DNA of 64,000 nucleotides from Saturnia japonica (taxonomy: Eukaryota > Arthropoda > Insecta > Lepidoptera > Saturniidae). A program made the translations under genes and the position numbers. The notes beneath the pieces are model-generated. The model saw only the letters and a list, made by a program, of their open reading frames with translations, did no database searches and was not told where the DNA came from. Positions within the stretch are counted from its first letter, which is position 1; every line of letters begins with the position of its first letter. Below are positions 1-8,459 of this stretch, piece by piece. Where the stretch lies: the NCBI GenBank assembly GCA_033032175.1, contig CM065313.1, positions 17,027,327 through 17,091,326 of the forward strand. Direction: 5' to 3'.

Positions 1-224
1 GATATAAAAAGAATCGAACTTCGTACTAGACTCACAGTTCCGATGCCGATTGCGTAATCTTACCTGTGAATAATAACAACAGAATATTAATAAATTAGAA
101 AGACATTTGAAATATATTAATTGATTGTCAAAAGAAATGGCCACAAACTTAACAGTTAAAAATTAAGAAACCTCTTCGGAAAATTATCTCTTCTTGGGGG
201 CAGTCCGACTGATGAATTACCTCC

Positions 225-430
225 ACCCTATAGAAGATCGCAGCCAAACAACCTTGTGTTGTGTTCCTACGGTGAGTAGAGATTCCATAGCTCCTTGGTG
301 AAGAGAGGATCAAGGTCGTAAACGCGCCAGTAATATTTCAAGCGTCCATAGGCTAAAAGCAACAGGTACCTAACAGTTTACCATAAGGCGGGTCATACGC
401 TTTTTGCCACGTTAGTTGTATAAGAAAGAT
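225..430 (+). repeat. CR1/Zenon-like LINE 3' end fragment
   Basis: This stretch resembles the 3' untranslated tail of a CR1 (Zenon-like) LINE. It shares a block reading like 'gtgttgtgttcctacggtg' and a later block ending in a 'tttgccac' motif with fragments near 36890-37060 and, inverted, 26070-26490, 31260-31430 and 42220-42385. No coding capacity remains. The family name comes from memory of lepidopteran repeats; the shared blocks are visible in the window. Confidence 0.55.
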
Positions 431-538
431 TTATAGAGATTAGGCCGCTATCAGACTAGCGTTTGTTGAGCGTGCGCGTTGTCTAACGCTTAATCAGCGC
501 TGCCGCTGCGCACACGCAACTTTCGTTTCGTGCACCTA

Positions 539-821
539 CACGGGTATTTTTAAAAGTGAACCATAATTAAGCATTCCCTTATGTAACAAAATGCTCCACT
601 GACTAACGTTTTTAGAAGAATTACTCAGTGGAATGTAACGAAATGCTTTTGCATAAACATATTTTTGTAAATTCTGTAATTAACAATACAAATATGTTTG
701 TGAAAATGGCATTTCGTTACATTCCACTGAGTAATTCTTCTAAAAACGTTAGTCAGTGGAGCATTTTGTTACACAAGGAAATGCTTAATTTTGGCACACT
801 TTTAAAATAAATCCACCCCTG
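539..821. mobile_element. Foldback MITE with long inverted repeats (Tc1/mariner type)
   Basis: Two arms of about 82 bases (roughly 572-653 and 708-789) are almost perfect reverse complements and surround a loop of about 55 bases. Similarity continues outward with a short indel, so the ends read CACGGGT on the left and, in reverse complement, CAGGGGT on the right. A TA dinucleotide sits just outside each end (537-538 and 822-823), the target duplication expected of the Tc1/mariner superfamily. No transposase is encoded; the short open frames inside come from the palindrome. It is a non-autonomous, hairpin-forming element. Confidence 0.85.
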
Positions 822-823
822 TA

Positions 824-1104
824 TAATGCAGCGCTCACGTTGCCGCGTTGAGTACTCGCAACGTGCTTTCTTGTAGCGAAAAAAAACGCGGCGCAAGCGT
901 CGGTCAAACATTGGAAGTACGCCCACGCTCGACAAACACTGGTCTGAAGAAGCCTTAGATTTTTGTTTATTGAGTTTCATTTATAATATATATTCGGAAT
1001 CAGATAAAAACGGTGTTGGTGTCTGGTAGATTTTACTTTACGGCATTTCTCCGGTTTATGTTTCAGTTAGAAGCGCCTTTTTTCCTTATGGCGGCAGTAT
1101 GGCT
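824..1104. other. Stretch with nothing recognised
   Basis: There is AT-rich DNA with a short GC-rich patch near 830-905. No coding exon or repeat could be supported. Confidence 0.4.
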
Positions 1105-1290
1105 ACATTCAAAATAGTCGTGGCTGTCGGATTTGGTTCAGTACGAACCCCGCGTCGATCGACGTGACTTCGAATCCTTGCAATGAACCTGGACTTTCGG
1201 TGAAAGAAAACACCATGATGAAACCAGAGCATGGTTAGTATGCGTTTTTCAAATATCCGCATGGATCCTACCTCTCTCAAGTTGAAAAAC
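1105..1290 (+). repeat. tRNA-derived SINE, copy 1 (3' truncated)
   Basis: This shares a long block with the SINE at 34990-35234, including the 'cgcgtcgatcgacgtga' stretch and the following pol III box B-like GACTTCGAATCC at about 1165-1176. The 'ctttcggtgaa' segment downstream is also shared. The copy degrades after about 1290. Confidence 0.6.
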
Positions 1291-1984
1291 TGTTGCCGAG
1301 CACCTACATGTGTGTACCGGCAGCTGCACTTGACAGCCTTTTTACTCTTAACCTCTATAGAATATAAACAAGTATTACAGTCGGTAACCACAATAGAGAT
1401 GGCAGTCCTGTAAGCTCGCTCTCTATTTACAGAGCCTCACCTTGTAAATTTGTTTAGCTATTTCTTTGAACCGACCTCTTTTGTGTTTTAGGCATGTGCA
1501 GTTCATCAGTTTACACTTTCATTCATAACTGAAGACAGAGATGTTTAGTTTCGAAACACGCGTTTCGAACACAAGCCGCAGTTATGTCAACATAGCACGT
1601 GTGTTTTGTTTGTGTGTTACAAGATTTCAGTCCATTAGTTTGGGATTACAGATTTGTGTAACAAATATCTCAAACAGATCCCTAGTTGATTGATTGATTA
1701 CATTTCTCCATTGTTGAATCTACAGCATGATCAAATTTACTTTTGAATTCTCTTGATAAATCCTACATATAATCACTAATCGTGCTCCATGGTTTCATCC
1801 ATGTTAATTTTATTCGAATAACACCCGACTGCGCCCGTGTTGTTGTCACTTCCCGTACTTGATTTTCCACCAGATTGGTCGATGTTTATGGTTCTATTCC
1901 GCTCCTTAATCCTTAGTAAGGTTATATAGCCTATACCTATATTAATAAATCTGTAGACATTTAATATTTTTCCAAAATTTCCCG
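1291..1984. other. Non-coding stretch, nothing recognised
   Basis: The DNA is AT-rich with no supported exon, RNA gene or family match inside the window. Short open frames here lack homology and splice context. Confidence 0.4.
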
Positions 1985-2590
1985 ATATACACACTATATG
2001 AACGATACTAATCACGAATATGTCATTAAAGAAATTTTTGTCTGTCTGTTTGTTTGTATGTCCGGATTTAACTCAAAAACGGCTTGTCCGGTTCTTATGA
2101 AAATTTTATACACGGGATGCTTATCTCATCGGTCAATTGATAGGGTACAAGAAATTTCAATGCTACTTTTAGAAATCTAAAAAAAAAAACAAAAAATCTG
2201 TTTTCGTTAATTGTAGGCCGATATTGATTACATTTTGTATACGGGAAGTATAAGTCATTCCACGAATGACAAGTAATGAGAATTTTCAATAACACTTTTA
2301 TGTATCGTAAAAAAAAGAATTAAAAAAAAACCTAATTTTTATCAATTACAAACCGATTCTGATTAAATTTCGTAGACTAGAATCATACATAAAACTATAT
2401 TGAGAGGATATAATAATCGATAATAATGCGTTAGAAATTGTACATTACAATAATAGTTTTCAACCGATTTTGATGAAAATTGTATACGGGAAAATACATG
2501 CCACTCCTGAATTGATACAGCATATGAATTGTCAACAATATGAGTAAAAATAAAATTATGGTATGTAAATAACTATTGCGTAGTAACTAA
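1985..2590 (+). repeat. Dispersed repeat F, copy 1, built of degenerate internal modules
   Basis: Four diverged modules follow each other at roughly 2085, 2211, 2341 and 2460. Each has a 'gattttgatgaaaattgtata'-like core cut to different lengths, then 'cgggaa' and a 'tcattcctgaattga'-like tail. An inverted copy of the same arrangement occupies 38130-38700. The start carries a 'tctgtctgtttgtttgta' stretch. It is non-coding and resembles lepidopteran dispersed repeats of uncertain class. Confidence 0.6.
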
Positions 2591-2644
2591 CGCGCGTGGA
2601 GCCGCAGTAGCGCTAGTTTATTATATAACTTTCCTCACTAAGTC

Positions 2645-2930
2645 TATACTATATATACCAATATTATAAAGAGAAATTATTTGATTTTTTGTTTGTAATG
2701 GATAAACTCAAAATCTACTGGACCGATTTTAAAAATTCTATCACCGATATAAAGCTACAGTATCAGCGAGTAACATAGGCTATTTTATTATTTGAAAAAT
2801 AAATTTATTGCTCATAAAAATGTCGACAGTTTTACAGGAAGTATAAAAAATAAACTACACAAGAGCGTTGGCGATCTTTGTCGTATAAAATTAACACGGG
2901 TGAAACCGTAGGGCATAGCCAGTGGGCTAT
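2645..2930 (+). repeat. Dispersed repeat B, copy 1
   Basis: About 285 bases match 22705-22985 in the same orientation. Shared landmarks include 'gcgagtaacataggcta', 'aaaaatgtcga' and 'cgtataaaattaacacgggtg'. It is non-coding, and its end resembles a tail common among dispersed lepidopteran repeats. Confidence 0.65.
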
Positions 2931-3019
2931 AAACATAAAAAAGTGACCCGTCGCGGAGGCCGGGACACATAGTGCCTGGCAGATGTGAAACATCCCAATT
3001 ATTTTGTACAGATAATATC

Positions 3020-3270
3020 CATATAAAGGATAGTTTAAAACATAAATAAATATGTCATAATCTATACAATTAATAAGATAGAAGTGTCTGCTTGTAATGT
3101 GAAAATAACAGCTTTTTACTAAATGCATATGAAGGTATATACGATACTTATAACATAACACCCATTTTTAAAATGTTTCCGAAACAGTTGGATCAATTTT
3201 GACGGGACTTACACTGGTAGATAGCTGAATTTATAGGGAGTAACTTAAGCTACTTTTATTGTACAAAAAG
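3020..3270 (-). repeat. Dispersed repeat H, inverted copy
   Basis: The reverse complement matches 47060-47345, sharing 'cccgtcaaaat', 'ccaactgtttcgga' and the block around 'agctattattt'. Part of the family recurs at 19470-19610. It is non-coding. Confidence 0.55.
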
Positions 3271-3790
3271 AATTAGGGTTCTGCACAAATAAATAAAAAC
3301 TGGTCATGGTGAATCAATTCGGGCGCTTAAATAGCTTACGCTGAGTTAACCATAAGAGTTATAGCAAATAAATGTACTAAACAATTATAGATATTAATAA
3401 GATCTACAAAAAAGTTCGGAAGAGTATATATCTATCTTGTAAGGAACACCCATAATAGGCATTTTTATTTTTAAAATAGCCGGGAGCGGGGGAGCAAGAT
3501 TCGCGCGGGCATTCTGTAGTTAACGTGAGCGAAGCCACGGACACAGCTAGTCAAAAATAAAATATTCAGATTTTTTTTAAAGAAAAAGATGATTGCTTAT
3601 AAGCGCATGGCTACGCGTCACTACAATGTATTAGATGCTTCATACTATCATATAGCGTGGTGACACATGACGTGGAAACTCGTCTCCACGCAAAATACCT
3701 AGTAGTTCTGACCCACCATAATAGCTGTTTGACATCAAAAATAATTATTCAAACCTGACTGGTCGTTTCAGATATTGGCGCGTTGAAACA

Positions 3791-5904
3791 TTTTTTTTTT
3801 TTTTTTTTTTCGTACTGATTACACTTTTAGCCTTAGAGGCCCTATCCAAAAACAGAGCCTCTGCGGCTTTTACAGCTTCACCGGACTTGGGGGCGAGCGC
3901 TTAGGGCACTCAGCCGCGAAAGTTTGTGACGACCCGCACGAGGGTGCCAGAGTGGCCGAACCTCGGCTCGGGCGGTCGTCGCGAATGCGAAAAGGTCGCG
4001 ATCTAACTAATTCCCTAATCCTACAAGAATTCGAACTAACTAACAATACTCATATGCACGTTCCCCTCCTTCTGGGAGGAAGGAGTGGACCATGCGTATG
4101 TGTTTTTAATAATCGGAACGGTTTTTCTACACTAACTAGCGCAAAAAAAAGAAAAAAAAGGTCCCTTACAGAACCTATGTGCCTGTGTGGTGTGCACGTG
4201 TGTGTGGTCATACGTGTGTAATGTTGTATGTGGGTAGCTAAGTGTTGCACGTATAGTCACTTTGTATCGCGCGGGCGGCTGCCTGACCCAAGGGTTTCAC
4301 ACCGAGGAACGGACCTAGGCTTGGGTTGCCGCTAGAGAGGGTGGACGTGACGGGTGTGCGGGAGCGAAGTTAACCGCCCGTCCTCTGCGGAGAGAACGGT
4401 GGTTACGCGGGCGTGGGCGGTGGTACGCTCTGTTTGGAGAGACGGTGGCGTAGAAAGCGTTATCTGTTTCGGTTTGGTCGAGCGGGTCAGTGAATATATT
4501 ACGCGGCCGGCGTTTCCTCCGGCAGGCGTTGGGGTCGGGAACATATGAAGCTGCCGCTTTTATTAGGGGATTCGCGTGGTTCGACGCGGTGTCGAAATAA
4601 GAGCGAGAAAGGTGTTTGACATAGGCATGTATCGATGGAAGGTCCATATCTCTATGGAGATCCTCCATACGAACATACCAAGGGGTGCCGGTAAGGCGGT
4701 GAAGAAACCTATTCTGGATGGCTTGTAAGCGTTTCCAATTATATCTTGACATATGTGCGAACACAACGCAGCTATATGTCATAATCGGTCGGATACACAT
4801 CTTGTAGAGCGTAAGCTTGTGTCTCGTGGACATTTTGCTTGCAGCACATAACAGAGGATGCAATCGGGCGAGGGTCCAGGCGGCCCTTTTCCTAACCAGA
4901 GTGATGTGGCGTATAAAGGAGAGTCTACTATCTAGGGTTACACCTAGATATTTGGTCTCCTTTACCCAGGGGATCGGATTACAGAAGAGTTCAAGGGGAT
5001 TATCCTTGTGTTTTTTCGGTATCTTTGAGGCGGTTTGGTCGAAGAGCACCGCTGCGCTCTTCGTGGGGTTGATGGCTATTCGCCAGTCGTTAAACCACTT
5101 CCCGAGAGTGGTCACGGCTCTTTGGATTCTACATTTGAGGTTTCTCGTTTGCCTTTGAGAGGAGTATATGACTGTATCGTCAGCGTATAAGCCTACCTCA
5201 ACTTTCGCTTGAAGTTTCGGTAGGTCACTGACGTACAGATTGAAGAGGCTAGGAGCCAGGATGGAACCTTGAGGGACGCCTGAGCGTATGGGATGGGGTG
5301 TCGATAGTTCACCTTCCACTCTGTAGCGAAAGGTGCGGTCTTTGAGGTAATCGCGGATGATTTTAACTAATCTATCGGGGACTTCGCGGGAGTACAGCTT
5401 ATAGACTAATTCTTCGTGCCAGACCTTATCAAAGGCCTTGGCTACGTCGAAAAAGACTGCCAGTGTACGACGGGGTTTATATAACTCGGAAAAGTTAAAC
5501 AAAATGTGCTCCGTGAGGCGGTGCACTTGATGCGTGCAAGAATGTCTAGCACGAAAACCGAATTGTTCAGGCGGATAGAGGTTTTTCTCCTCTATTACGG
5601 ATTTGAGACGGTTCAGAAGGATCCGCTCATAGATTTTACCTAGGGTATTTAGAAGACTGATAGGGCGGTAGCTGTCGGGAAGCGACGTGCTCTTGCCGGG
5701 CTTGTGAATACCTATGACAATGGCCGTTTTCCAGACGGCTGGAAAATGGCAGTTGGCTATGGCTACATTGAAGATGCAGACCAATAGAGTTATGAGGTGA
5801 TCGGGAAGAAGTTTGAGTACTTCGTTCCTGATCCCGTCGGGACCTGGTGACTTTCTAAGCTTAAGGCTTTTGAGAATGGCAGAGATCTCAGAAGTGACTG
5901 GGAA
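3791..5904 (-). mobile_element. 5'-truncated Jockey-clade LINE with poly(A) tail
   Basis: On the minus strand the element starts inside the pol gene at 5904, runs through reverse transcriptase and a 3' untranslated region of about 500 bases, and ends in 20 A residues (T at 3791-3810). A 7-base direct repeat TGAAACA flanks it (3784-3790 and 5905-5911), as expected for target-primed insertion. The intact frame and clear ends suggest a fairly recent insertion. The 3' tail matches at least eight shorter fragments in the window, so this is the reference copy of an abundant local family. ORF1, the endonuclease and the 5' promoter are missing. Confidence 0.9.
4315..5904 (-). CDS. Reverse transcriptase (Jockey-type pol), 5'-truncated
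   Basis: This is the reverse transcriptase and C-terminal part of a non-LTR retrotransposon pol protein. The frame is open for 529 codons from the truncation point at 5904 to a TAG at 4315-4317; there is no genuine start codon because the 5' half is lost. Counting from codon 41 (5784), the palm signatures are clear: FFDVAKAFD near residue 111 with catalytic D113, SGVPQGS at 168-174, and YADD at 200-203 with the catalytic aspartates. Upstream, a KSPGPDGI motif typical of LINE fingers lies in the same frame. The C-terminus is basic and proline-rich. No endonuclease domain remains, so the copy cannot move autonomously. Assignment to the Jockey clade rests on motif similarity recalled from the family; Jockey against a close sister clade is not certain. 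Confidence 0.88.
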   Translation of the reverse strand, partial: FPVTSEISAILKSLKLRKSPGPDGIRNEVLKLLPDHLITLLVCIFNVAIANCHFPAVWKTAIVIGIHKPGKSTSLPDSYRPISLLNTLGKIYERILLNRLKSVIEEKNLYPPEQFGFRARHSCTHQVHRLTEHILFNFSELYKPRRTLAVFFDVAKAFDKVWHEELVYKLYSREVPDRLVKIIRDYLKDRTFRYRVEGELSTPHPIRSGVPQGSILAPSLFNLYVSDLPKLQAKVEVGLYADDTVIYSSQRQTRNLKCRIQRAVTTLGKWFNDWRIAINPTKSAAVLFDQTASKIPKKHKDNPLELFCNPIPWVKETKYLGVTLDSRLSFIRHITLVRKRAAWTLARLHPLLCAASKMSTRHKLTLYKMCIRPIMTYSCVVFAHMSRYNWKRLQAIQNRFLHRLTGTPWYVRMEDLHRDMDLPSIHAYVKHLSRSYFDTASNHANPLIKAAASYVPDPNACRRKRRPRNIFTDPLDQTETDNAFYATVSPNRAYHRPRPRNHRSLRRGRAVNFAPAHPSRPPSLAATQA

Positions 5905-5911
5905 TGAAACA

Positions 5912-6895
5912 AATATAAAATCTCTTGGGATTTATAATATTAAATAGATATGAGGTCAAAGATAGGATCTTTGTTTCATTTGTAAATTGATATCATTCAT
6001 TTGCATCGTAATTAATATAGCACGATGGTTTTATGTAAATTACAATTATAGAACAATTACGAGTCCGACTTCTGCACTAATGGTAATTAACTATACAATT
6101 TATATTCCTATATTGTTATCCCCACGGAGAATCTATCGTCGGACGTACAAATAAATATAATTTGAATTAATTACGGTTTATTACTTAGCAGTGTGAGGGA
6201 GGACCTGAACCCGACCGGGCAGTTGCCAAAAGTTCGCAAGATGGCACGACCGGCGATGGTTTTTTTAAGTTTATTATATATTTGCGTAAAATTCGATAAT
6301 GGAAAAGTAATTTAAAATATTTATTATACATGTAGTAATGATAACTCTGTTATACAATAGATATAAGTTTAATGTTCAGGCAGCTGCACTAGAAAATCAA
6401 AAGAATAAAATAATAATCAAGATATTTAATGGCTTGCTTAATATGTACTATTTATTAATACGGTAAGCTATACAATATGTATTAAAATCCGTGAAGGAGT
6501 TATTAGGTATCGAGATTATATTCTGTTTATGTTATCTATCTCAGATTATAAGTAATAAAATACCACTAATAAAATGTAAAAAAAAATAGTTAAATTAGGA
6601 AAGTTACATGGCAATACAGGCGGCGCAGCGCAGGGTACCGCTATACGGATAAACGTACCGCTGCGACGCGCGGGGGCAGACGACGGTGTTATCACGTTTT
6701 AAAAATTTGCTAAATTTTAAGGAAACTAAAACTAAATATGTTAATTTTAAATAGCAATAACATTTTTATTTCCATAATAAATAAAATTTTGATATTTTTT
6801 TTGGTAATGTCATTGGGGTACCTATATACCCTTTTTGGATTCGATGGAGCTTTTAATACATATTGTATTATACCTCCTATAACCGTCCCTATTAT
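5912..6895. other. AT-rich stretch with one GC-rich patch
   Basis: No exon or known repeat is supported. A GC-rich patch lies at about 6615-6700 within otherwise AT-rich DNA; its meaning is unknown. Confidence 0.4.
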
Positions 6896-6901
6896 AGTAT
6901 T

Positions 6902-7184
6902 TGTAGCGACATCTATCTCGCCACATAAGAACTAAACTGACGCATTCTACATCGCGATATTAAAATTAACCCAACAATTGGAATATATACAAGAACCCGA
7001 CAACAACCGTTGGTCAGTAATTACTAAGTTCGGTGAGTCTGTAAAAGCCGCAACATCTTCAGGGCCCCTAAGGCTAACAGGGTAGTCATATCTAAAAAAA
7101 AAAATTGGCCAGTATCCCGCCAGACATAACACCTGTCTGGTAGGAGGATCCTCCCTTTTCTCCTGGTCATCACATTACCCCAAA
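6902..7184 (+). repeat. Left LTR, interrupted by a nested LINE tail
   Basis: It aligns with the right LTR and with the solo LTR at 53316-53552. The alignment is broken by a small Jockey fragment at about 7026-7106. Excluding that insert, the LTR is roughly 200 bases. Confidence 0.75.
7026..7106 (+). mobile_element. Nested 5'-truncated Jockey LINE tail
   Basis: About 80 bases match the last bases of the Jockey element at 3791-5904 (landmark CTGTAAAAGCCGC, then a TAAGGCTAACA-like block), followed by a run of A. The flanks read TTGGTCAGTA on the left and TTGGCCAGTA on the right, an imperfect 10-base target duplication. It lies inside the left LTR of the TRIM-like element, so it inserted later. 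Confidence 0.75.
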
Positions 7185-7187
7185 CTG

Positions 7188-7610
7188 GTGACCCCGAACA
7201 TGAACGGTCAGCGCAGAAAGGTCAGTCGAGTTTTCGAGCAGCGAGTCATACAGCTAGCCAGCATCCACGGCTACTACGGCTATTCTGAACACCAGCATGC
7301 AGCGGACGCGTATTCCTTGTCATCACCCACAGTCTTCTCAGCGACCTTGGCACAGCACACTGCACTTCGTCCGGTCAGCAAGCCGAGACGCACTTCTCTC
7401 CTGGTCCGACGCAGTAACCAGCCACTACGCAGCACTGCAACACTCCGACGCACTGGAGCATTCTTGCAGCATCACCCGGACTCACTGGGGCATCACCGCA
7501 GACAGTTCCGACTCACCGTGAACTATGCGGCATCTGGTTCCGACTCACTGGAACATTCCACTGGCCCGGCAAGCATCACAAGATGTATGGACGACTCGAC
7601 CTGCTATTGA
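7188..7610 (+). other. Internal domain of the TRIM-like element, open but probably non-coding
   Basis: This region is notably GC-rich compared with its surroundings and contains short imperfect repeats around a CGACTCACTGGA motif. One frame stays open for 140 codons but starts at a non-ATG codon and gives a low-complexity Ser/Arg/His-rich peptide without recognisable domains. I regard the open frame as a by-product of composition. The region may carry packaging or priming signals. Confidence 0.5.
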
Positions 7611-7633
7611 CCTCCGGTCTCAGAGGGGAGTGA

Positions 7634-7811
7634 TGTAGCGACATCTATCTCGCCACATACGAACTAAACTGCGCATCCTACATCGCTATATTAAAAATAA
7701 CCCAACAATTGGAATATATACAAGAACCCGACAACAACCGTCTCGTCGGAAGATCCCCCTTTTTCATTGGTCGATGTGGAACTTTACACCCTGTTCCTCA
7801 CATCCCCCTAA
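7634..7811 (+). repeat. Right LTR of the TRIM-like element
   Basis: It begins TGTAGCGACATCTATC directly after the purine tract and ends CCCCCTAA before the AGTATT duplication. It aligns with the left LTR but is shorter in its second half. Confidence 0.75.
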
Positions 7812-7952
7812 AGTATTTTTCAAAAGATAACAAAAATGCATGAGTGTCGTGGAACACTCGGTTGGAACGAAGTCCGTAGACTTGAATCAATAAGCGCGCA
7901 TTTATGACTGGGCACGGCCAATAGCATACGTGCTATAGATAACCATTTACAC

Positions 7953-8443
7953 TAGCGGTTCCCAAAGTGCGTGCCGCGGTGCCCTGGTGCGCCGTAGAGA
8001 GTGAAGAGGGCGCCATGAAGCAATTCTCTTTACCCTCCTCCGAAACCTGGCAAATATCGCTCAAAGATCAATGTGGAGCAAGAAATGCGAGTAGCGGTTT
8101 CAAACCTTATTCCACACTTTGAAAAAAATGAGTGAGAACACCAAGCTCACTCACCACATTGAGTAACTAGGTAGCTATTGTATTTTATTTTTGCTTTTCT
8201 TACTAGATAAGAGATAAGATCTTTCTTAAGAGATACATCTCTTGAATATTTTTTGTATTAATTTTATATAAGTATACAGTTTAGAATTTAAATTCATAGC
8301 GTGGATGTTATAACTTTTGTGCTTATCACCCTAACTAGTATCATTGTATCTATCTATTTTTACCAGCTAGATAGGTTAGGGGCCGAGACAAAATAGTAAA
8401 CATGTATGTGCACCGCGGACTGAAAAAAGATTGGGTACCCCTG
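7953..8443 (+). mobile_element. hAT transposon relic with transposase C-terminus
   Basis: The ends are imperfect inverted repeats of hAT style: TAGCGGTTCCCAAAG on the left and, in reverse complement, CAGGGGTACCCAAT on the right. The eight bases outside each end (ATTTACAC and GTCTACAC) match at six positions, consistent with an old 8-base hAT target duplication. Inside, 8061-8135 encodes in frame a peptide containing VEQEMRVAVSNLIPHFEK and a stop, which resembles the C-terminal end of hAT transposases. The rest of the transposase is deleted, so the copy is dead. Confidence 0.65.
8061..8135 (+). pseudogene. hAT transposase C-terminal fragment
   Basis: Twenty-four codons and a TGA stop match the conserved C-terminal segment recalled for hAT transposases (a VEQEMRVAVS-like motif followed by PHFEK). 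It lies inside the hAT relic defined by its inverted ends. No upstream catalytic region remains. Confidence 0.55.
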
Positions 8444-8459
8444 GTCTACACTATAGAAA

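Larger units (their letters stand above)
6902..7811 (+). mobile_element. Miniature LTR retrotransposon (TRIM-like, Gypsy-type ends)
   Basis: Two related terminal repeats in the same orientation (6902-7184 and 7634-7811) both begin TGTAGCGACATCTATC and bracket an internal domain of only about 450 bases. A primer-binding-site-like TGGTGACCCCGAACATG sits at 7186-7202 just inside the left LTR, and a purine tract (CAGAGGGGAGTGA, 7621-7633) abuts the right LTR. The six bases AGTATT flank both ends (6896-6901 and 7812-7817) as a target duplication. Gag, protease, RT and integrase are all absent, so this is a non-autonomous element that would need proteins from a Gypsy relative. The PBS and polypurine style resemble Mag-type Gypsy elements, which is an inference. 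A solo LTR lies at 53316-53552. Confidence 0.8.

Noticed and set aside
4354..5158. Plus-strand open frames opposite the Jockey reverse transcriptase
   Set aside because: They are antisense shadows of the coding frame and have no independent support.
7188..7610. A 140-codon frame inside the TRIM-like element taken as a gag gene
   Set aside because: It begins at a non-ATG codon within the PBS region, lacks gag motifs, and its composition is explained by GC-rich internal repeats.
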